A stretch of DNA of 64,000 bases from Cytidiella melzeri (Eukaryota; Basidiomycota; Agaricomycetes; Polyporales; Irpicaceae), in assembly GCA_022592445.1 (NCBI GenBank), contig JABYQR010000147.1, positions 1 through 64,000 of the forward strand, read 5' to 3'. Within the stretch, counting starts at the first letter, position 1. The number at the start of each line of letters is the position of its first letter. This document shows positions 1-12,528 of the stretch, one piece after another. The position numbers were made by a program, and so were the translations under genes. A model generated the notes under the pieces. That model was not told the DNA's origin. It saw only the letters and a list, made by a program, of their open reading frames with translations, and searched no databases.

Positions 1-1218
1 GTACTGGGGAGTACGAAGTAGTCCTTGATCAACAGAGTGGATAAGACTGAGGGGATATGCCCTCAGGAGTGCCTCTATATATACATGAAGGGGAGGACCC
101 CAGGTACTACCCTAAGACCCCTAATACCTACATGAGTAAGCAAAGTAATCTACCTTACTAAGCATGCCCTATGCCCTAGTGGTGCCACTTTAATAATCAA
201 CCAATAGCAATTGTCCCCATGACCTGACCCCATGACCCAGTTCCAAGGCTAGACTCGTTCTAGCTTGTTCTAAGACAAGGCTAGACTTTTCCAGAAGGTT
301 CTAACACTAGGGGAAAACACCGATTCCACACACCTTAAATTTGCATGATTACCCACTTAAATGTTAACTATCAGCAGATAATCCATAAGCAATTTTGAGC
401 TTGGAATTGTTTCTTAATGTTTGAGAATACAAAATAATGCTATACAAATTCTGTGCCTTTTCAGGGGCAGGAATTTCTGTTTTTCAGTGGTAGTTAAATC
501 AAAAAGAAAAATGAAAGGAAGTTTACCTTTCAAGGCTCAGAAAATCAAGTGGAAAAGATGCCTTCCACGGATTTGGAAAAGGGCATGAAAAAATCCAGAA
601 AAGGAAAGGGCAGGTAGAATTTCTGGCGACGTGCTACTGAAAAGTTCTGGAAAGTTGTTTGCCACGTTATGTTTGCCATCACCCAACACACGTGGGAAAT
701 CTATTTGTCTTTACAATTTTAGGTCGGTCGGAAATCTGCCCAAAAAATCAATATTCACAAAGATTTTCGAAGCACGGAAAGGCTGACAGTAGATAGGCTT
801 GAAAATTTGTAGAAAAATCACAAAAATGTTTTTGATTGTATATTAATCTAACCCACCAAACATAACAAGATATTCACGGGATTTTTAACATCTCAAATAA
901 CTCTCACAATAATTTCACGCCATGTGAAATCAGCCTTTGCCCGCAGTGTAAGAACTATGACATCATCTTAATGGAATGTTCTATACTATGACATCATAGT
1001 TCCAGCAAGTTCTACAAGGTTCCAGAGAGTTCTATCATGTGATACACAGATAAGGAAAGGAGCGCATCAGCGCATCAGAGACAGGAGGCGCATCAGCGCA
1101 TCAATTGATAGGCACTGAGAATAAGCGCCGGAATAGGCGCCTGATAAGCGCCAGATAAGCGCCAGATAAGCGCCTAAATAGACGCCGGATAAGCGCTGGA
1201 TAAGCGCTTGACAAGCGC
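1..1218. repeat. AT-rich intergenic repeat DNA, possible retroelement remnant
   Basis: No gene is supported here. The sequence is clearly more AT-rich than the rest of the window. It has a TATA-like stretch near 75-85 and short direct repeats, for example 'ctatgacatcat' near 955 and 986 and several 'gttcta' and 'gttcca' blocks. It leads into a tract of short GC-rich tandem repeats and then the broken ORF at 1219-2172. This arrangement suggests the end of a transposable element, perhaps an LTR, but I could not define long terminal repeats or a target-site duplication. The left edge of the window may cut the element. Confidence 0.4.
1062..1214. repeat. Degenerate short tandem repeats
   Basis: The stretch begins with four copies of 'gcgcatca' in two pairs. 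It continues with about eight degenerate copies of a 9-11 base unit centred on 'ataagcgcc' or 'ataagcgct'. There are no regular spacers, so this is a minisatellite-like array and not a CRISPR. It lies just downstream of the stop codon of the minus-strand element ORF. Confidence 0.75.
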
Positions 1219-2172
1219 TTAAATATTCCCAATAATACCGTTGCCTGGTAAGGCAAGTCTTGTAGAAACATTGAAAATCTGTGACACCTTGTCGAGGACA
1301 TTTATGAAATTCTTCCATGCCTGCCACCAATCGTCCTTCGACATGTTATCCTCGCTAGCGTATTTCGAAATGTCGATAATGTAGCTACTAACCCCTTCCG
1401 CGTTGTGAACCTTCGTGAATTTTGGACCTTTGCTCCTAATCTGGCGCATGACCATGTTTGTGCACATGGACAGCGGGAGATTGTGTTTGTGTCTGATTAG
1501 GGCAATGAAGGATTCCGGAGGCTTTGCCACGCTGCTGAAAAGGTCCTCGTTGTCAGCGACGTCACATACCGGTAACGGAGGCCGGGTAAGGGAGGCTAAA
1601 GGAGCGGAGGATGCAGCTGGCAATCAAACGTCGACAGGAGCACTAGTAGGGGTGGATTCTGAGGTAGCGGGCCTGGTTATATGCACCTGTCCTGAGTCTA
1701 ATTTCTTCTTCATCAACGTGACAGCCCTTTGTATAGATCCTGGACTCATTTCCCCCAGTAGATCCAAGAACAGCCTCTTGGATGAGATCCAAGGAGGAGT
1801 TCCTAGACTTCCTGCAGGCGGCAAACGCGGCGGAGCGCTTGCATCCCTCGAGGGGGGGTGAGAGGATTTGTGGTCACCGAGGTCCTCGTCTTCCGATACG
1901 TCCTCATCTCCCCTCGAACGCCTCGTTGCCCTGTCCTTGTTACGCGCCATTCTCACCTCAAGTTCCGCGGCAGAGATCCCGTTTCCGAAAGCGTCCACGT
2001 TGTTTCCACCAATACCCACTGGCATACCTTCAACCATGATAAGTAAAGAATAGCCTCGAGGTAAAAGAGATTGCGAGATTATTCCGAGGGACAAGTAAGA
2101 GTGGGTGAATGCGTGATGGTGGCGAACGCGAACTCGAAAGATAAGTCGAGAGCGTTTCGCCTCATCACGCAT
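1219..2172 (-). pseudogene. Transposable-element-associated ORF interrupted by an in-frame TGA
   Basis: Two minus-strand reading frames, 182 and about 134 codons, lie in the same frame and are separated only by a TGA at 1624-1626. Coding-like sequence resumes immediately after it. Read together they would give a protein of about 315 residues. The middle is acidic and serine-rich (RRSRGDEDVSEDEDLGD). The C-terminal part holds a helical patch with DDWWQAWKNF and ALPGNG. I do not recognise a named domain; the composition and repeat context recall ORFs carried by fungal retroelements. The TGA could be a nonsense mutation or a tolerated stop. A conserved intron is unlikely because no splice sites flank it. 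The upstream end abuts the eIF3c promoter. Confidence 0.45.
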
Positions 2173-2356
2173 CTAGCCGCTCGCTTAGTAAGCACTTGCT
2201 TACCTCGGCCGCTCGTTCCTCGCTTTGAGCCAAGCAGCACTGGGCGTTTCGATTGCGGCAGAACCCGAAATTTGAAACTTTAATTTTTGTGGGCGACGTT
2301 GGGCACAGTTCGACGGCCTCCTCTGTGCTCACCATCATACACATCGGCAGTGCACC

Positions 2357-5290
2357 ATGTCGCGGTTTTTCCGGAAAGCAGACGACTCCGACAGCGACAG
2401 CGACTCCTCCTCTGAGGAAGAGCTCTTGTCCAGCGACAATGAAGCCCCCAAGGCCGCAGCACCAACAGGAGCAAAACCAGCCATGTCTCGCTTTTTACGT
2501 TCAGCGGACGATGACTCAGACAGCGAGAGTGAATCAGAAAGCGAGAGTGAGGAGGAGAGCATGTCAGAGGAGGACGACAAGGGAAAGAAAAAGTCTCGAT
2601 TTTTGCGGACAGAGGACTCCGATGAGGACAGTGATGAGGACGGCGGCAAGCGAGTTGTCAAGAGTGCGCGGGATAAACGGCTAGAGGAGATGGAGGCGTC
2701 GGGGAAACAGATGGATAACGCCATGAAGATCAATGACTGGATAGCGATCTCCAATGGTGCGAGCCACTGCATATCTCGCAGCTTTAGGCGGGCTAACGCG
2801 AGACGACAGAATTTGACAAGCTCGTGCGTATGGTGCAGCGGCAACAAAACCTTGCAGAACCAGTGCCACCATTCTACCTGCGCACGCTCGCCAATCTCGA
2901 ATCCTCTCTCAATGCCGCAGTAGCCAAAGAGAAGGAGGCCAAGAAAAAGATGAACGCTAGTAATGCTAAAGCGCTCACGGCTATGAAGCAGAAAGTGAAG
3001 AAGGTCATAAAAGAGTACGAAATCGACTTCAAAAAGTTCCAAGAGGTATGTGCCCAGGCGCACTGTTCATCTCACACGGGCTCACGCGATCATCAGGATC
3101 CAGAAGCGTTTGAGCGCGAATACAGTGCCTCTGTTGCCACCGATGCCCCGGCAGCGCCTAAGCCGAAGAAGAAGAAGGCCGCAGAGGATGATGAGTTGGA
3201 TGGCGAGGACGACTTCACTACTGTCGGCAAAGGTGGCAAATCCTACCAGTTCACGTCAGAAACCATCCTCAAAAACTTGCAAGGCGTACAAGAGGCTCGT
3301 GGTAAAAAGGTTCGCGTGAATTTCTCACCCATGCAAACCACACTCACGGTAGAAATAGAATACTGACCGAGCGGAGCAAATACGCATCCTAGAGAAGTTG
3401 CTGGAAGTTGCAGCCACTGCTTATCAGCGTATTCGTGTCCTGTTGGCCCTCGTCTCCGCACGCTTTGATTACAACTCCTCAGTCTCCTCGTATATGCCTG
3501 TCGAACTTTGGACATCTGCTCAGAAGGAAGTCGACCAACTGATCGGCGTTATTGTCCAGAACCCACAGTACTCTGTGCAAGAGATAACCGAGGATTACGA
3601 CGAACTCGCTGAGCGATCTCCAGAAACTGAGAAGAATGGCAATGTCGTTGTGCGCGGCAGCATAATAAGCTTCGTCGACCGGCTCGACGATGAGTTCACG
3701 AAGAGCTTGCAGCACATTGATCCTCACGGCACGGAATATGTCGATCGCCTCAAAGACGAGAAAAGCCTGTACTGCACGATCTGCCGCGCTCAAGCACTGT
3801 ACGAACAGATCAAAGAGGACGATCCTCTTGGTCGCGTCATCATGCGTCGACTGGAGCACATTTATTCTAAGGTCAGCATAAAACTCCTTTGTCTAGCTAA
3901 AAAGTTTCTCATGTGAAGCTAGCCCGACGCTGTAGTCCAAGCACTTGAGTCCGCTGCTGGCGCTTCGGACATTAAGCCTTCGATTGTTATCTCACAGACC
4001 TCCTCCAAGCAGCTTATACACTCCCTCTGCATTCATCTTTACAAGTCTGGAAACTCCCTTCTCCGTACCCGCGCGATGCTTAGTCACATTTACCACTATG
4101 CTCTCCACAACGACTTCCATACCGCTCGTGATATGCTGCTCATGTCACATCTACAAGAGTCCGTCCACTCTGCGGACGTGGTCACGCAAATCCTGTACAA
4201 CCGCACGGTCGTGCAAGTCGGTCTTAGTGCGTTCCGTTGCGGCCTCATCAAGGAATCACAGCAGATCCTACAAGACATCTTTTCAACGCAGCGTGTCAAG
4301 GAGCTTTTGGCCCAAGGAGTCCATCAGCGGTATCAAGTTCTGAGCCCTGAGCAGGAGAAAGCTGAACGTCAACGTCAACTCCCCTTCCACATGCACATCA
4401 ATACTGAGTTGCTCGAGGCCGCGTTCCTTGTATCTAGTATGCTCGTTGAAATTCCTCTGCTTGCTAGCATCGACAGCGACGAGCAGAAGCGCAAGATGAT
4501 CTCAAAGTCTTTCCGTCGTCTACTGGACTTTGCAGACCGCCAGGTTTTTACAGGACCTCCAGAGAGCACGAGGGACCATATCATGCAGGCTAGTCGGGCG
4601 CTGCAGGATGGTGAATGGGAGAAGTGTCGAGATCTTGTACAGAGCATCAAGATATGGAGCCTCATGCCGGAAGCCAGCTCTGTCAAGGAAATGCTCACAA
4701 AGTAAGCCAATTGCTCTCCTAATGCGGCAATTTTTTTGACTGCTTCTACGCAGACGTATCCAAGAAGAAGGTCTTCGCACCTACTTGTTCACCTACGCGC
4801 GACATTACAGCACGTTATCTTTGTCGCTGCTGTCGAGGACCTTCTCGCTTCCTCTTCGATCGGTCACATCCATCGTCTCCAAGATGATTTGGAACGAAGA
4901 GCTTTCGGCGTCTCTGGATCACGCTGCTGGTGTTCTGATCTTCCACCGCGTGGAGGTCACTCGCTCTCATCAGCTTGCGCAGGTATTAGCAGACAAGGTC
5001 AATACCCTGCTTGAGCAGAATGAGAAAGCTCTCGACCAGAAGCTCGGCAACGCGACCAACTGGAACGATCGCGGCGATGGCCAGAAGGGCGACAAGCGTG
5101 GTGAGCAGACACAAGAGCGTAGGCGAGGTGGCGAACGGCGTGGTGGAATACGTGGTATGCATATGTTTCTTCTATCAACGTGCATAAAGCTTATTCGAGT
5201 GTTTCAGGTGGCGCTCGAGGAGGCAGGGGTGCTCGTTTCGCCCAAGGCTTGGGTAGTCAGATGGCCGGAGCGCAGAGAAGCCGCGCATGA
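2357..5290 (+). CDS. NIP1: Eukaryotic translation initiation factor 3 subunit C
   Basis: eIF3c is a core scaffold of the eIF3 complex that recruits the 40S subunit and eIF1/eIF5 in the cytoplasm. My exons are 2357-2756, 2810-3045, 3097-3309, 3359-3871, 3923-4701, 4754-5154 and 5208-5290. The N-terminus has the family's repeated 'MSRF(F/L)R' units followed by acidic serine runs (residues about 1-110). [20 protein letters not shown] is diagnostic and is created by splicing out 3310-3358. The PCI region carries [16 protein letters not shown], and the protein ends in an RG-rich tail ([10 protein letters not shown]). The start ATG sits in a good context (caccATGtc). A downstream frame would stop at 5312, but splicing 5155-5207 places the stop at 5288-5290. 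The kleisin-like acidic N-terminus is normal for the family. Confidence 0.95.
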
Positions 5291-5484
5291 GTTCTATGTG
5301 TTTGTGTTCTAATTTTTTTTTCATTCTATTGTATCGCTGCATTGCCTCTGGTCATCTTTTATTTTCATTCATGATTAGCATCTGTCTCAATGCTCTCTTC
5401 CCGGCTTTGTATGTATCAAAGATTCACTGTATCTTTTGATGTAAGGGTACACTTATGTTCAACAACTTCATCTTATTATTCGTA

Positions 5485-7391
5485 TCATGAAGCACTGCCA
5501 GTGTCTGAGTCGCTATCTTCGTCATCCTCGCTGGATTCCTGTGTGGCTGTCCAATCGGCGACTTCGAGCTTGTCATTCCTGAACGTATCTTCAAGAGCAA
5601 GTGAGTGAGAGGGGCGATTGCGTAATGAATCGACAACCGCGCAACATACCTCCTGCCTCCACCTCAAAACCTGCTTGGGTTACACACCTGATCAGCTCTG
5701 CTTTCGCGCCGACTTGGGTGTTCGTTCCCAAAATACAACCGTCCAGCTTGACCCTGACGATAGATAGCCGTTAGTCCTTGAAGAACATATAGCAACTTAC
5801 AAATATACCCGTCTGCGATGACACAATGGTCGAGGATTACACAGCCAACAATCTTGACCATTTTACCAATAATGCAATGTTTGCCGATGACACTTTTCTT
5901 GATGCTCGTGCGCTCTTCCACTTTCGTTGTGTGACCGACCATCGAATCTGTCGATATCTGTGCTTTCGGGTCTATCATTGCACGGCTCTCTGGGTCGGTT
6001 GGTAAAGTCCAGCTAGTTTGCCCTAAAAACTGATAGAGTCCGTGGTTTGTATTTGCCACATAGAAGTAGATAAAGTACGCACATGTCTATTCAGCTCAAG
6101 GTATGAATGCAGCGTATTCGCGCGAGCGGCGTATCCCTCCTCTGCTCTATGGATCACTACACCTACACGCAGGCTAGCATTGCATTGTGATTCCTCCTCT
6201 GAGTCGACGGGAGAAGACGGAGCTGTACGTGGTTCTCCAATTGAACTTGTACTGGAGGGATGCATAGAGGGCTCTGAGGAGCGCGTATGCAAAGTAGCAT
6301 GCTGAAGAGCTAGCCCTTGAGATGGAGCGGCGGATGGGGAGCTGAGGGCTGGGCGTGTAATCAGTAACAGCGAGATCGGCATAATACGTGATACGCACCG
6401 GAGCCATACTTGTGGCGCTTCGCTGGCGAGTACTGAGGTTTGCATAGCCAGGGTATGAACTCTTCACGCATCGAATCTAGTCTTGACTTCTCTTGGATCA
6501 CATTGAGTACCGACCTTCGACAGACATATACGTGCGCGTCTAGCATGGTAGCCGACAGCCTAACCTTGGGATAACTTCGTATCTTCTGAGTAGTAATCCA
6601 TACAAGTTGAATACAAAATTTACCTTGAGAGCAGACTCATACTGAGTGTCATGTGTGCATCATCACGGTCGACGTCGTCTGATGTATCGACGTACAACAA
6701 TGTACCGGATGGTTCGTCCCAAACAATCGACATAGGCATTGGGACGCTGTTCCACTCCTCGGTGCTGCTACCCTTCTCGGGCTTGTTCCATTCAAAGAAA
6801 CAGGTTGTTGCTATTGAGCCATCAGACGGAGCCTCTATCCTGAACTTGTCCAGGATTCGAGTGAGAGGGAATGAAGGCGGAGGGATAAAATCGCAGGGTA
6901 GTACAACGAAATCCTGTTTGATTTTATGCGCAAAATGCCGAAGCACAGCGCAGGCTCCAGATTTGAACTCTTGAGAGTCGCCGTACACTTGAAGATCGAT
7001 TCGCAGCGACGGAAACGCAGCCGTGGACGCATCTGAGCGAATATAGTGCGTTACCGCAGCTTTCTGCACGGTTGGACAGATCAACAGTACATCTGCGTAA
7101 GATTAGCACGGCTAGCGCATTTGTGAGTAGCAAGCCCACCTTTTATTCCGGATGCTTCTAGCCAGCTGAGAGGGTAGTGCAGCATAGGTTGATTTGCTAT
7201 AGGCAGCAAAGCCTTCGGACACGGATCGTCGCCATGATTATTTGTGAGTGGTGTTAATCTGGTTCAGCTGGCATGTTAAAACGAAAGCATGCACAGTACG
7301 GCTACACTCACTCATTCCCGAAGCCTGCGAGGACGACGGCGAGAAACTCTTGTGTGAGTAGCCTGCTGCTGGATGACTCGTCGAAGTCCAT
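5485..7391 (-). CDS. GCD1: Translation initiation factor eIF2B subunit gamma
   Basis: This is the gamma subunit of the eIF2B guanine-nucleotide exchange factor, part of the catalytic subcomplex with epsilon that recycles eIF2-GDP. The N-terminus (start ATG at 7391-7389) reads EFLAVVLAGFGNELTPLTNN and continues PCPKALLPIANQPMLHYPL, the degenerate nucleotidyltransferase signature of the family. The middle includes a long NTP-transferase-like exon (6620-7084). The C-terminal half has the hexapeptide left-handed beta-helix: KVEERTSIKKSVIGKHCIIG then KMVKIVGCVILDHCVIADG. The last exon is acidic (TQESSEDDEDSDSD) and ends at TGA 5487-5485. About seven short introns interrupt it. Its start is 238 bases from that of the kinase on the opposite strand, so they share a divergent promoter. 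Confidence 0.92.
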
Positions 7392-7629
7392 GGCTGAGTT
7401 ACTTTCTAGATCTACATCTAGTCTATCTAAGTTACTTTTTAATTTTTTTCTAAGCACTTATAGCCAAAAAATAATGGTTTATGCGCAAGGAACGCTCTCT
7501 GCTCTCCTCATGTCCTGGCCGCAATGACAACTTCTTCCTGCATGGCCAAATGACCGCTCTTGTTTCATACTCTTATATTCCTTCTCCTCTTCTCTTCTGG
7601 GACAAACAAGATCGATTTTTTCGTCCACA

Positions 7630-10582
7630 ATGGCGAACCAAGTCTCCGTTCATTCACTCTACCGGAGGCTAGAGACTATAGGGAAAGGGGCGTATGGCTC
7701 TGTGCACAAGGGTTTGGAAATAGCCACAGACAAGGTGGTTGCACTGAAGATTATCAACTTGGACACAGAGGACGATGATGTCGGTGACATTCAGCGGGAA
7801 GTCGCCCTCCTCGCCCAGCTTCGGGATGCCCCCAACGTCACTCAGTACTTTGGCTGCTACCTGGATGGGCCGCGCGTATGGATAGTGATGGAGTATGCTG
7901 AAGGAGGTAGCGTCCGGACGCTGATGAAAGCTTCCAAAGACGGGACTATCGATGAGAAATATGTGGCCATAATCATTCGGGAGGTTCTTTACGGCCTCAG
8001 CTACCTTCACAAGTCGTCGATCATCCACCGGGACCTCAAGGCTGCCAATGTCCTGATTACCGCCACCGGTAGCGTGAAGATATGTGACTTTGGTGTCTCC
8101 GCGTTGCTAGCCACAGCTTCCAGCAAGCGAAATACCTTGGTCGGGACTCCGCATTGGATGGCCCCCGAGGTTGCTCACGCTTCTGCATACGACACGAAAG
8201 CCGATATTTGGAGTCTCGGGATTATGATCTACGAGATGATCAAGGGCAACGTACCCAATTCGCATATCGTGGACCAGGCGAAGCTCATTCAAATGATTCC
8301 TCGAATGAAACCTCCACGGCTGATTGAAGGAGAAGGAAGTAAGGAGTTGAGGGAATTTGTGGCCCACTGTTTGCGAGAGTCCTCCAGCGACGTGCGTCAT
8401 ATCGTCTAGCTTCGCTCCTGTATTCTTGCTAAAGTTAAGCACAGAGACTTTCTGCTGAGGACCTCTTGAAAACAAAATATATAAAGATAATCGCAAAGAT
8501 ACCTGTTACCATCTTGAAGGAGCTCCTGGTACGTTACGATGCTTGGCAGAAGAGCGGAGGCGTACGAGCCAGTATGGCTGAGCCTTTGCCTTGGGAGGAT
8601 GAGGAACGACAAGAGTACGTTCACGTCCCCAATTGGCTGGCTTGATTCTAATTTACGGATAGTCCAGATCTGTCCGAGGCAGACAGCGACTTGAATTCAT
8701 GGGAATTCGATGACACAGTCCGTGGTCGCTCTTCGCTTGATATCTTGCGAGTCGATGAGATAATCTCGGCTCTTTCTCTGCGCGAGGACACATCCTCCCC
8801 GAATCCCACCATCCGTCCGCCGCAGTCGAATGTACCACCCGCTCTAAGGATGCTTTTCCAGGATCAGGAGAGTACTAGTGACCCCTTCAAAGTATCAGGG
8901 TTTGATGGGCTGACACCAATGACCTTGAATCAATCTGTCCTTCCTTCTCTTCTTGCACCGACCAAAGTTCGAGGGAGGTCAAAAAGTCCCGCCCCCTCTC
9001 ACCATAGCGATCTGGAAGATGACGTGCAAACCGCTACTCAGACCTCTTTCGAGTTCCCTCCTCGAACCCTGACTCCTCGGAATATATCGCGACATGCTCT
9101 TTCCGGCGCTTCTGGGAGTGAGGAAGTGGTTGATAGAGACCGTCCCCCTCCCCTTGGGGCTGGAATTCCACGAAGCAAAGGTCCTGTACAGGGCGCTGAA
9201 TTGTCGAAGGGAGGTTCGACTTTCCGCGACATGCGCTCTGAACGTGGAATAACAGACATTGAGATTCCACCATGTGACCAAGGCTCTGAATCTATCGCAG
9301 CGTCGGCAGGCACTCCGCCGCCGATCGTCCTCTCGATATCATCCCCAGAACGACCCTCTCCTAGGCTAGGTAGGCCTTCTACAACTCGTCAGCGGTCTCA
9401 AAGTAGTGCTGTCGAGTCACCTCCCCTCAGCGAATGGAATTTTCCTGCAACAAACGGGTTTCAATTTCCTCCTCCTGGATTTTCATTTCCGGCAGATTCA
9501 TCTTTGCCTACACCTTCTCCGAAAAGTAAAACGCACAGCCGTATATCTCCAACGCATGCCAGTGCGTCCACTATCTCTTCGTCCACCAGCTCGTCCCGCA
9601 ATTCCCATCAGTTTACGCAATCATTGGACGCCTCCCTTTCACCGCGCCATCTCCAGACACCGATTGGAGCAATGCCTGTACTACCCACCTTGATACGCTC
9701 ACGGTCTGCGACACCATTTGGGGAAACTCCGCCCAATTACAGCTCCAATTCGAATGGGCCATTGCAGCTTCTTAAAACCGTGCCTAAAAAGCCGAGCATG
9801 ACTCGTCTTGCATCTGTGGCAGTGATGGAGACAGTGCAAACACCGACAAGATCCTTTTCTCGACAAAGGCAGGACAGGAGTGGTAGTTTAGGCGACGTAG
9901 AGCCGCCATTACCTGGATTGAAGGATGTCTTGAAGGTCTACTTTCGTGTCAAATTCGTCCAATTCTTGCCACTGATAAATGACTGGCGCAGATTCCTACC
10001 GTTACATCTGAGCACAGACTGGGCATGGCAGACTTGCTACCGCCGTCGCCTTCTGCGGTTCCACCGCTCAGAGCGTCTCCAACACCCAGTCCTCTTGGGT
10101 CTTCTACGCCAGCGGATATGACCCAGCTCAGCCCACGGACGCTACCTTTCAGCAACCTTGCAGCTTCGTCGTCGTCTACATCGTTGAACTCGTTATCTTC
10201 ACTGCAGGGTCATTCGCTGGGAAACGACTCTTCATCCTCATCACTTGGAGGTTCCCATGCTCGGTCGTACTCTTACAGCGCGCTGCATGCTGCCTTCACG
10301 TCATCTGCGACAGACCCTCTGACAGGACCCACGCTTCGTCCCTTGGACATCGCTGCACTCTTGAATTCTCACGAAGCGACACATTCGGAGTTGGCCAGGA
10401 CGGTGGAGGACCTGGCCCAGTGGTTATCTGTGGTTGAAATTGGGCTGTCTTCGATACTTGATAAGGCAGCAGAGCACACTATCGAAGAAGAGCAAGAACA
10501 AGAGGAAGTAGCTGTAGGGCGAAACGGCGGAATGAATGGTGTCTTGGCTTCGTCGCCACGTTCTGTGCTGGCCGCAGAGTAA
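7630..10582 (+). CDS. KIC1: Ste20-family (GCK, Nak1/Kic1-like) serine/threonine protein kinase
   Basis: The kinase domain is N-terminal, residues about 10-270. Visible motifs are the glycine loop GKGAYGSV, VVALKIINLD with the catalytic lysine, HRDLKAANVL, CDFGVSALL with the DFG, and GTPHWMAPEV. Exons are 7630-8391, 8445-8614, 8663-9935 and 9992-10582. The second exon supplies RLSAEDLLKTKYIKIIAKIP and closes the domain. A long Ser/Pro-rich tail follows, then a short conserved C-terminal region with ALLNSHEATHSELARTVEDL. The domain order and DDVGDIQREVALLAQLR fit the fungal Nak1/Kic1 kinases of the RAM/MOR morphogenesis pathway, which act with the Cbk1/Orb6 NDR kinase at growth sites. Assignment to that subfamily is from remembered similarity; another GCK member is possible. 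Confidence 0.85.
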
Positions 10583-11293
10583 CCTGAGAGCATGAAGTTT
10601 TTCTTTCGATGATATTGTCATCTTCTCATCGTAGTGATATCCCACCATGTTGTCTGGGGTTTACCGGCCTGGGCGCATAATCACCGTTTCTTTGTGCTTC
10701 TCGTCTGCAATCTTGGATAGCATACTCATTAGTTAAGTTGTATCGTGCATAGTATCTCACACATAGCCAGCAAGTAGAACGATATCTGATCTCGCTAGAA
10801 TGCAATCAATACATCCTGAGGTAGACCCAGTACACTTACGACCACACCACACGATGGAGCGTGACGGCGCTTACGCCGATTTGGCAGAGGGCTCGCAGTG
10901 TAAAATCAAATCATTGATGACCCATGCGTACATTGAAAGTGTACACCCTAGAAACTGTACCTTAGGATGAGTTCGAAAATTCGCAGGTCAGATATTCCTC
11001 ATAACCGTAGGTGCGACTGCGTATTTGACAAAACAGCCGCGGGAAACGAGCGCTAAGTTTTTCAGAATAAACGAGCTCCTATCTGAGAACTCGAATGATA
11101 TACTTAGATAATTCTTGTAACTACTTGACAACACCAATTGGGACTGCCGACATCATCTCACGCGGGTGTCACACTGTGACAGACGTGGTCGTATTAGCAT
11201 GACTATAGCTAGTTGCACATCCGAACCCAATTTACATCGAAAATAAGTTATGTTTCGCCTTGCGGTATGGAAGGATGTAGTTTGACAAAAACT
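10583..11293. other. Intergenic, convergent 3' regions
   Basis: This is the space between the kinase stop and the APS kinase stop, with the genes pointing at each other. I see no ORF with recognisable content. A short palindrome 'gtgtcacactgtgaca' lies near 11167. It is presumably 3' UTR of both genes. Confidence 0.6.
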
Positions 11294-12118
11294 CTAGATG
11301 TACTTGTGCTCCACGAGATATTCGGTGATGCGACGAACCGCTTCAGTGACATCGCACTCGTCGGTTTTGATGTGGATTTCAGGGTTTTCGGGAGCCTCAT
11401 AGGGAGCAGAGATGCCAGTGAAGTCTGAAACGGCCACATAAGACGGGTCTCGCAGAGGTATCGCAGGCGGTGACCTACCCTTGATCTCGCCCGCCCGAGC
11501 CTTTTTGTATAAACCCTTCGGGTCGCGCTGCTCGACGACAGCGAGGGGTGCGTCGATGAAAACCTCGATGAAGCCGAGTCCAGCCTTCTCGTGCAGCTCA
11601 CGAGCAACGGCACGGTCAGCGCGATATGGTGAAATGAACGCGGTCGCGCAAATGGCGCACGCATCCGCAAAGAGTTTCGAGACCTGCCCCGCGCCTTAGC
11701 TAAGTAGGACGCAATAACGAAAGAATTTGGAAGCAGATACCTCGCCAATCCTGCGAATGTTTTCGTTGCGGGACTTCTCGTCAAAACCGAGGTCCTTGTT
11801 CAAGCCGAAACGGATGTTATCGCCGTCGAGACGGTAGCAGAATTTTTTCAAGTGGAGAAGGTGTTGCTCGAGAGCGACCGCTACGGTTGACTGTGAGGAG
11901 CGAGCTTCATCAGCATGCGGTATATGGGATGCGAGGTGCGAGACATGCCTTTCCGCTCGCACTGAGACCAGTGAACCAGATGGTGACACCTTTCTGCGAC
12001 AGGAGACGAGCACGCTCAGGGCCGTCGACCGAGCCTACCGAGCACCAGAACTCAGTGTCAGCGAAGATTAAAGACACGAGGGCGACCCACCAGCGTGAAA
12101 GGTGATGTTAGTGGCCAT
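11294..12118 (-). CDS. MET14: Adenylyl-sulfate (APS) kinase
   Basis: The enzyme phosphorylates adenosine 5'-phosphosulfate to PAPS in sulfate assimilation. The N-terminus [10 protein letters not shown] matches fungal APS kinases. Splicing gives [19 protein letters not shown], where GLSASGKS is the P-loop. [32 protein letters not shown] and FISPYRADR follow, and the protein ends VEHKYI at TAG 11296-11294. Introns on + coordinates are 12035-12090, 11891-11948, 11684-11740 and 11425-11478. The second intron has a GC donor (AAG|gcatgt) and splits the P-loop between lysine and serine. The protein is about 200 residues, the usual length for a stand-alone APS kinase. Confidence 0.95.
11891..11948 (-). 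other. GC-AG intron inside the APS kinase P-loop
   Basis: The exon ends GGA AAG and the intron starts gcatgt and ends cctcacag. Removing it joins SGK to STVA and restores the P-loop. No GT donor nearby gives this junction. Confidence 0.88.
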
Positions 12119-12528
12119 ATAGAGGAAAGAGATAGAGAGGCGAGGGGGCTTGAACGGTTGAGTGCAGTACATTCGCCATCGTGGTGTGAGTATAAGTAGT
12201 GAGTAGAGCGCTAGAGAGTGGGGAGGTGAATGACAGTGCTCAGAAATACAACTCGTCTCTCCAGCCGATGATTCAGCTGGCGCACAATTCCATAAAGTGC
12301 TGGTGAACACAGTGCATTGCGCTGTCTCCGATAGGTCACTGCGACGTCGGAGCTGTTTGTCGTTTCTATAGTCTGTATTCTCATTGGCAAACAGCAGAGC
12401 AGGACCCGCGTGCCAGGCTATGAGATTAGAAACAGGTAAATACAGTCATTTCCGACGTAGTGCAGCAAGGACTAGTACAGTGCAACGGACGAGAATACAA
12501 AGCGAGCGAATGAGGCCAGCCTCAATAC
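12119..12528. promoter_or_regulatory. Upstream region of APS kinase
   Basis: This 410-base space lies between the MET14 start and the stop of the pyroglutamyl peptidase gene; both genes are on the minus strand. It must contain the MET14 promoter and 5' UTR. I see no specific operator that I can support. Confidence 0.5.

Noticed and set aside
1062..1214. CRISPR array
   Set aside because: The genome is eukaryotic, repeats are 8-11 bases and degenerate, and no unique spacers are present.
3310..3364. Apparent 16-base insertion or frameshift in eIF3c after the Thr-Leu-Thr codons near 3348
   Set aside because: An intron 3310-3358 (donor gttcgc, acceptor aaatag) restores the family sequence [13 protein letters not shown], so no frameshift is needed.
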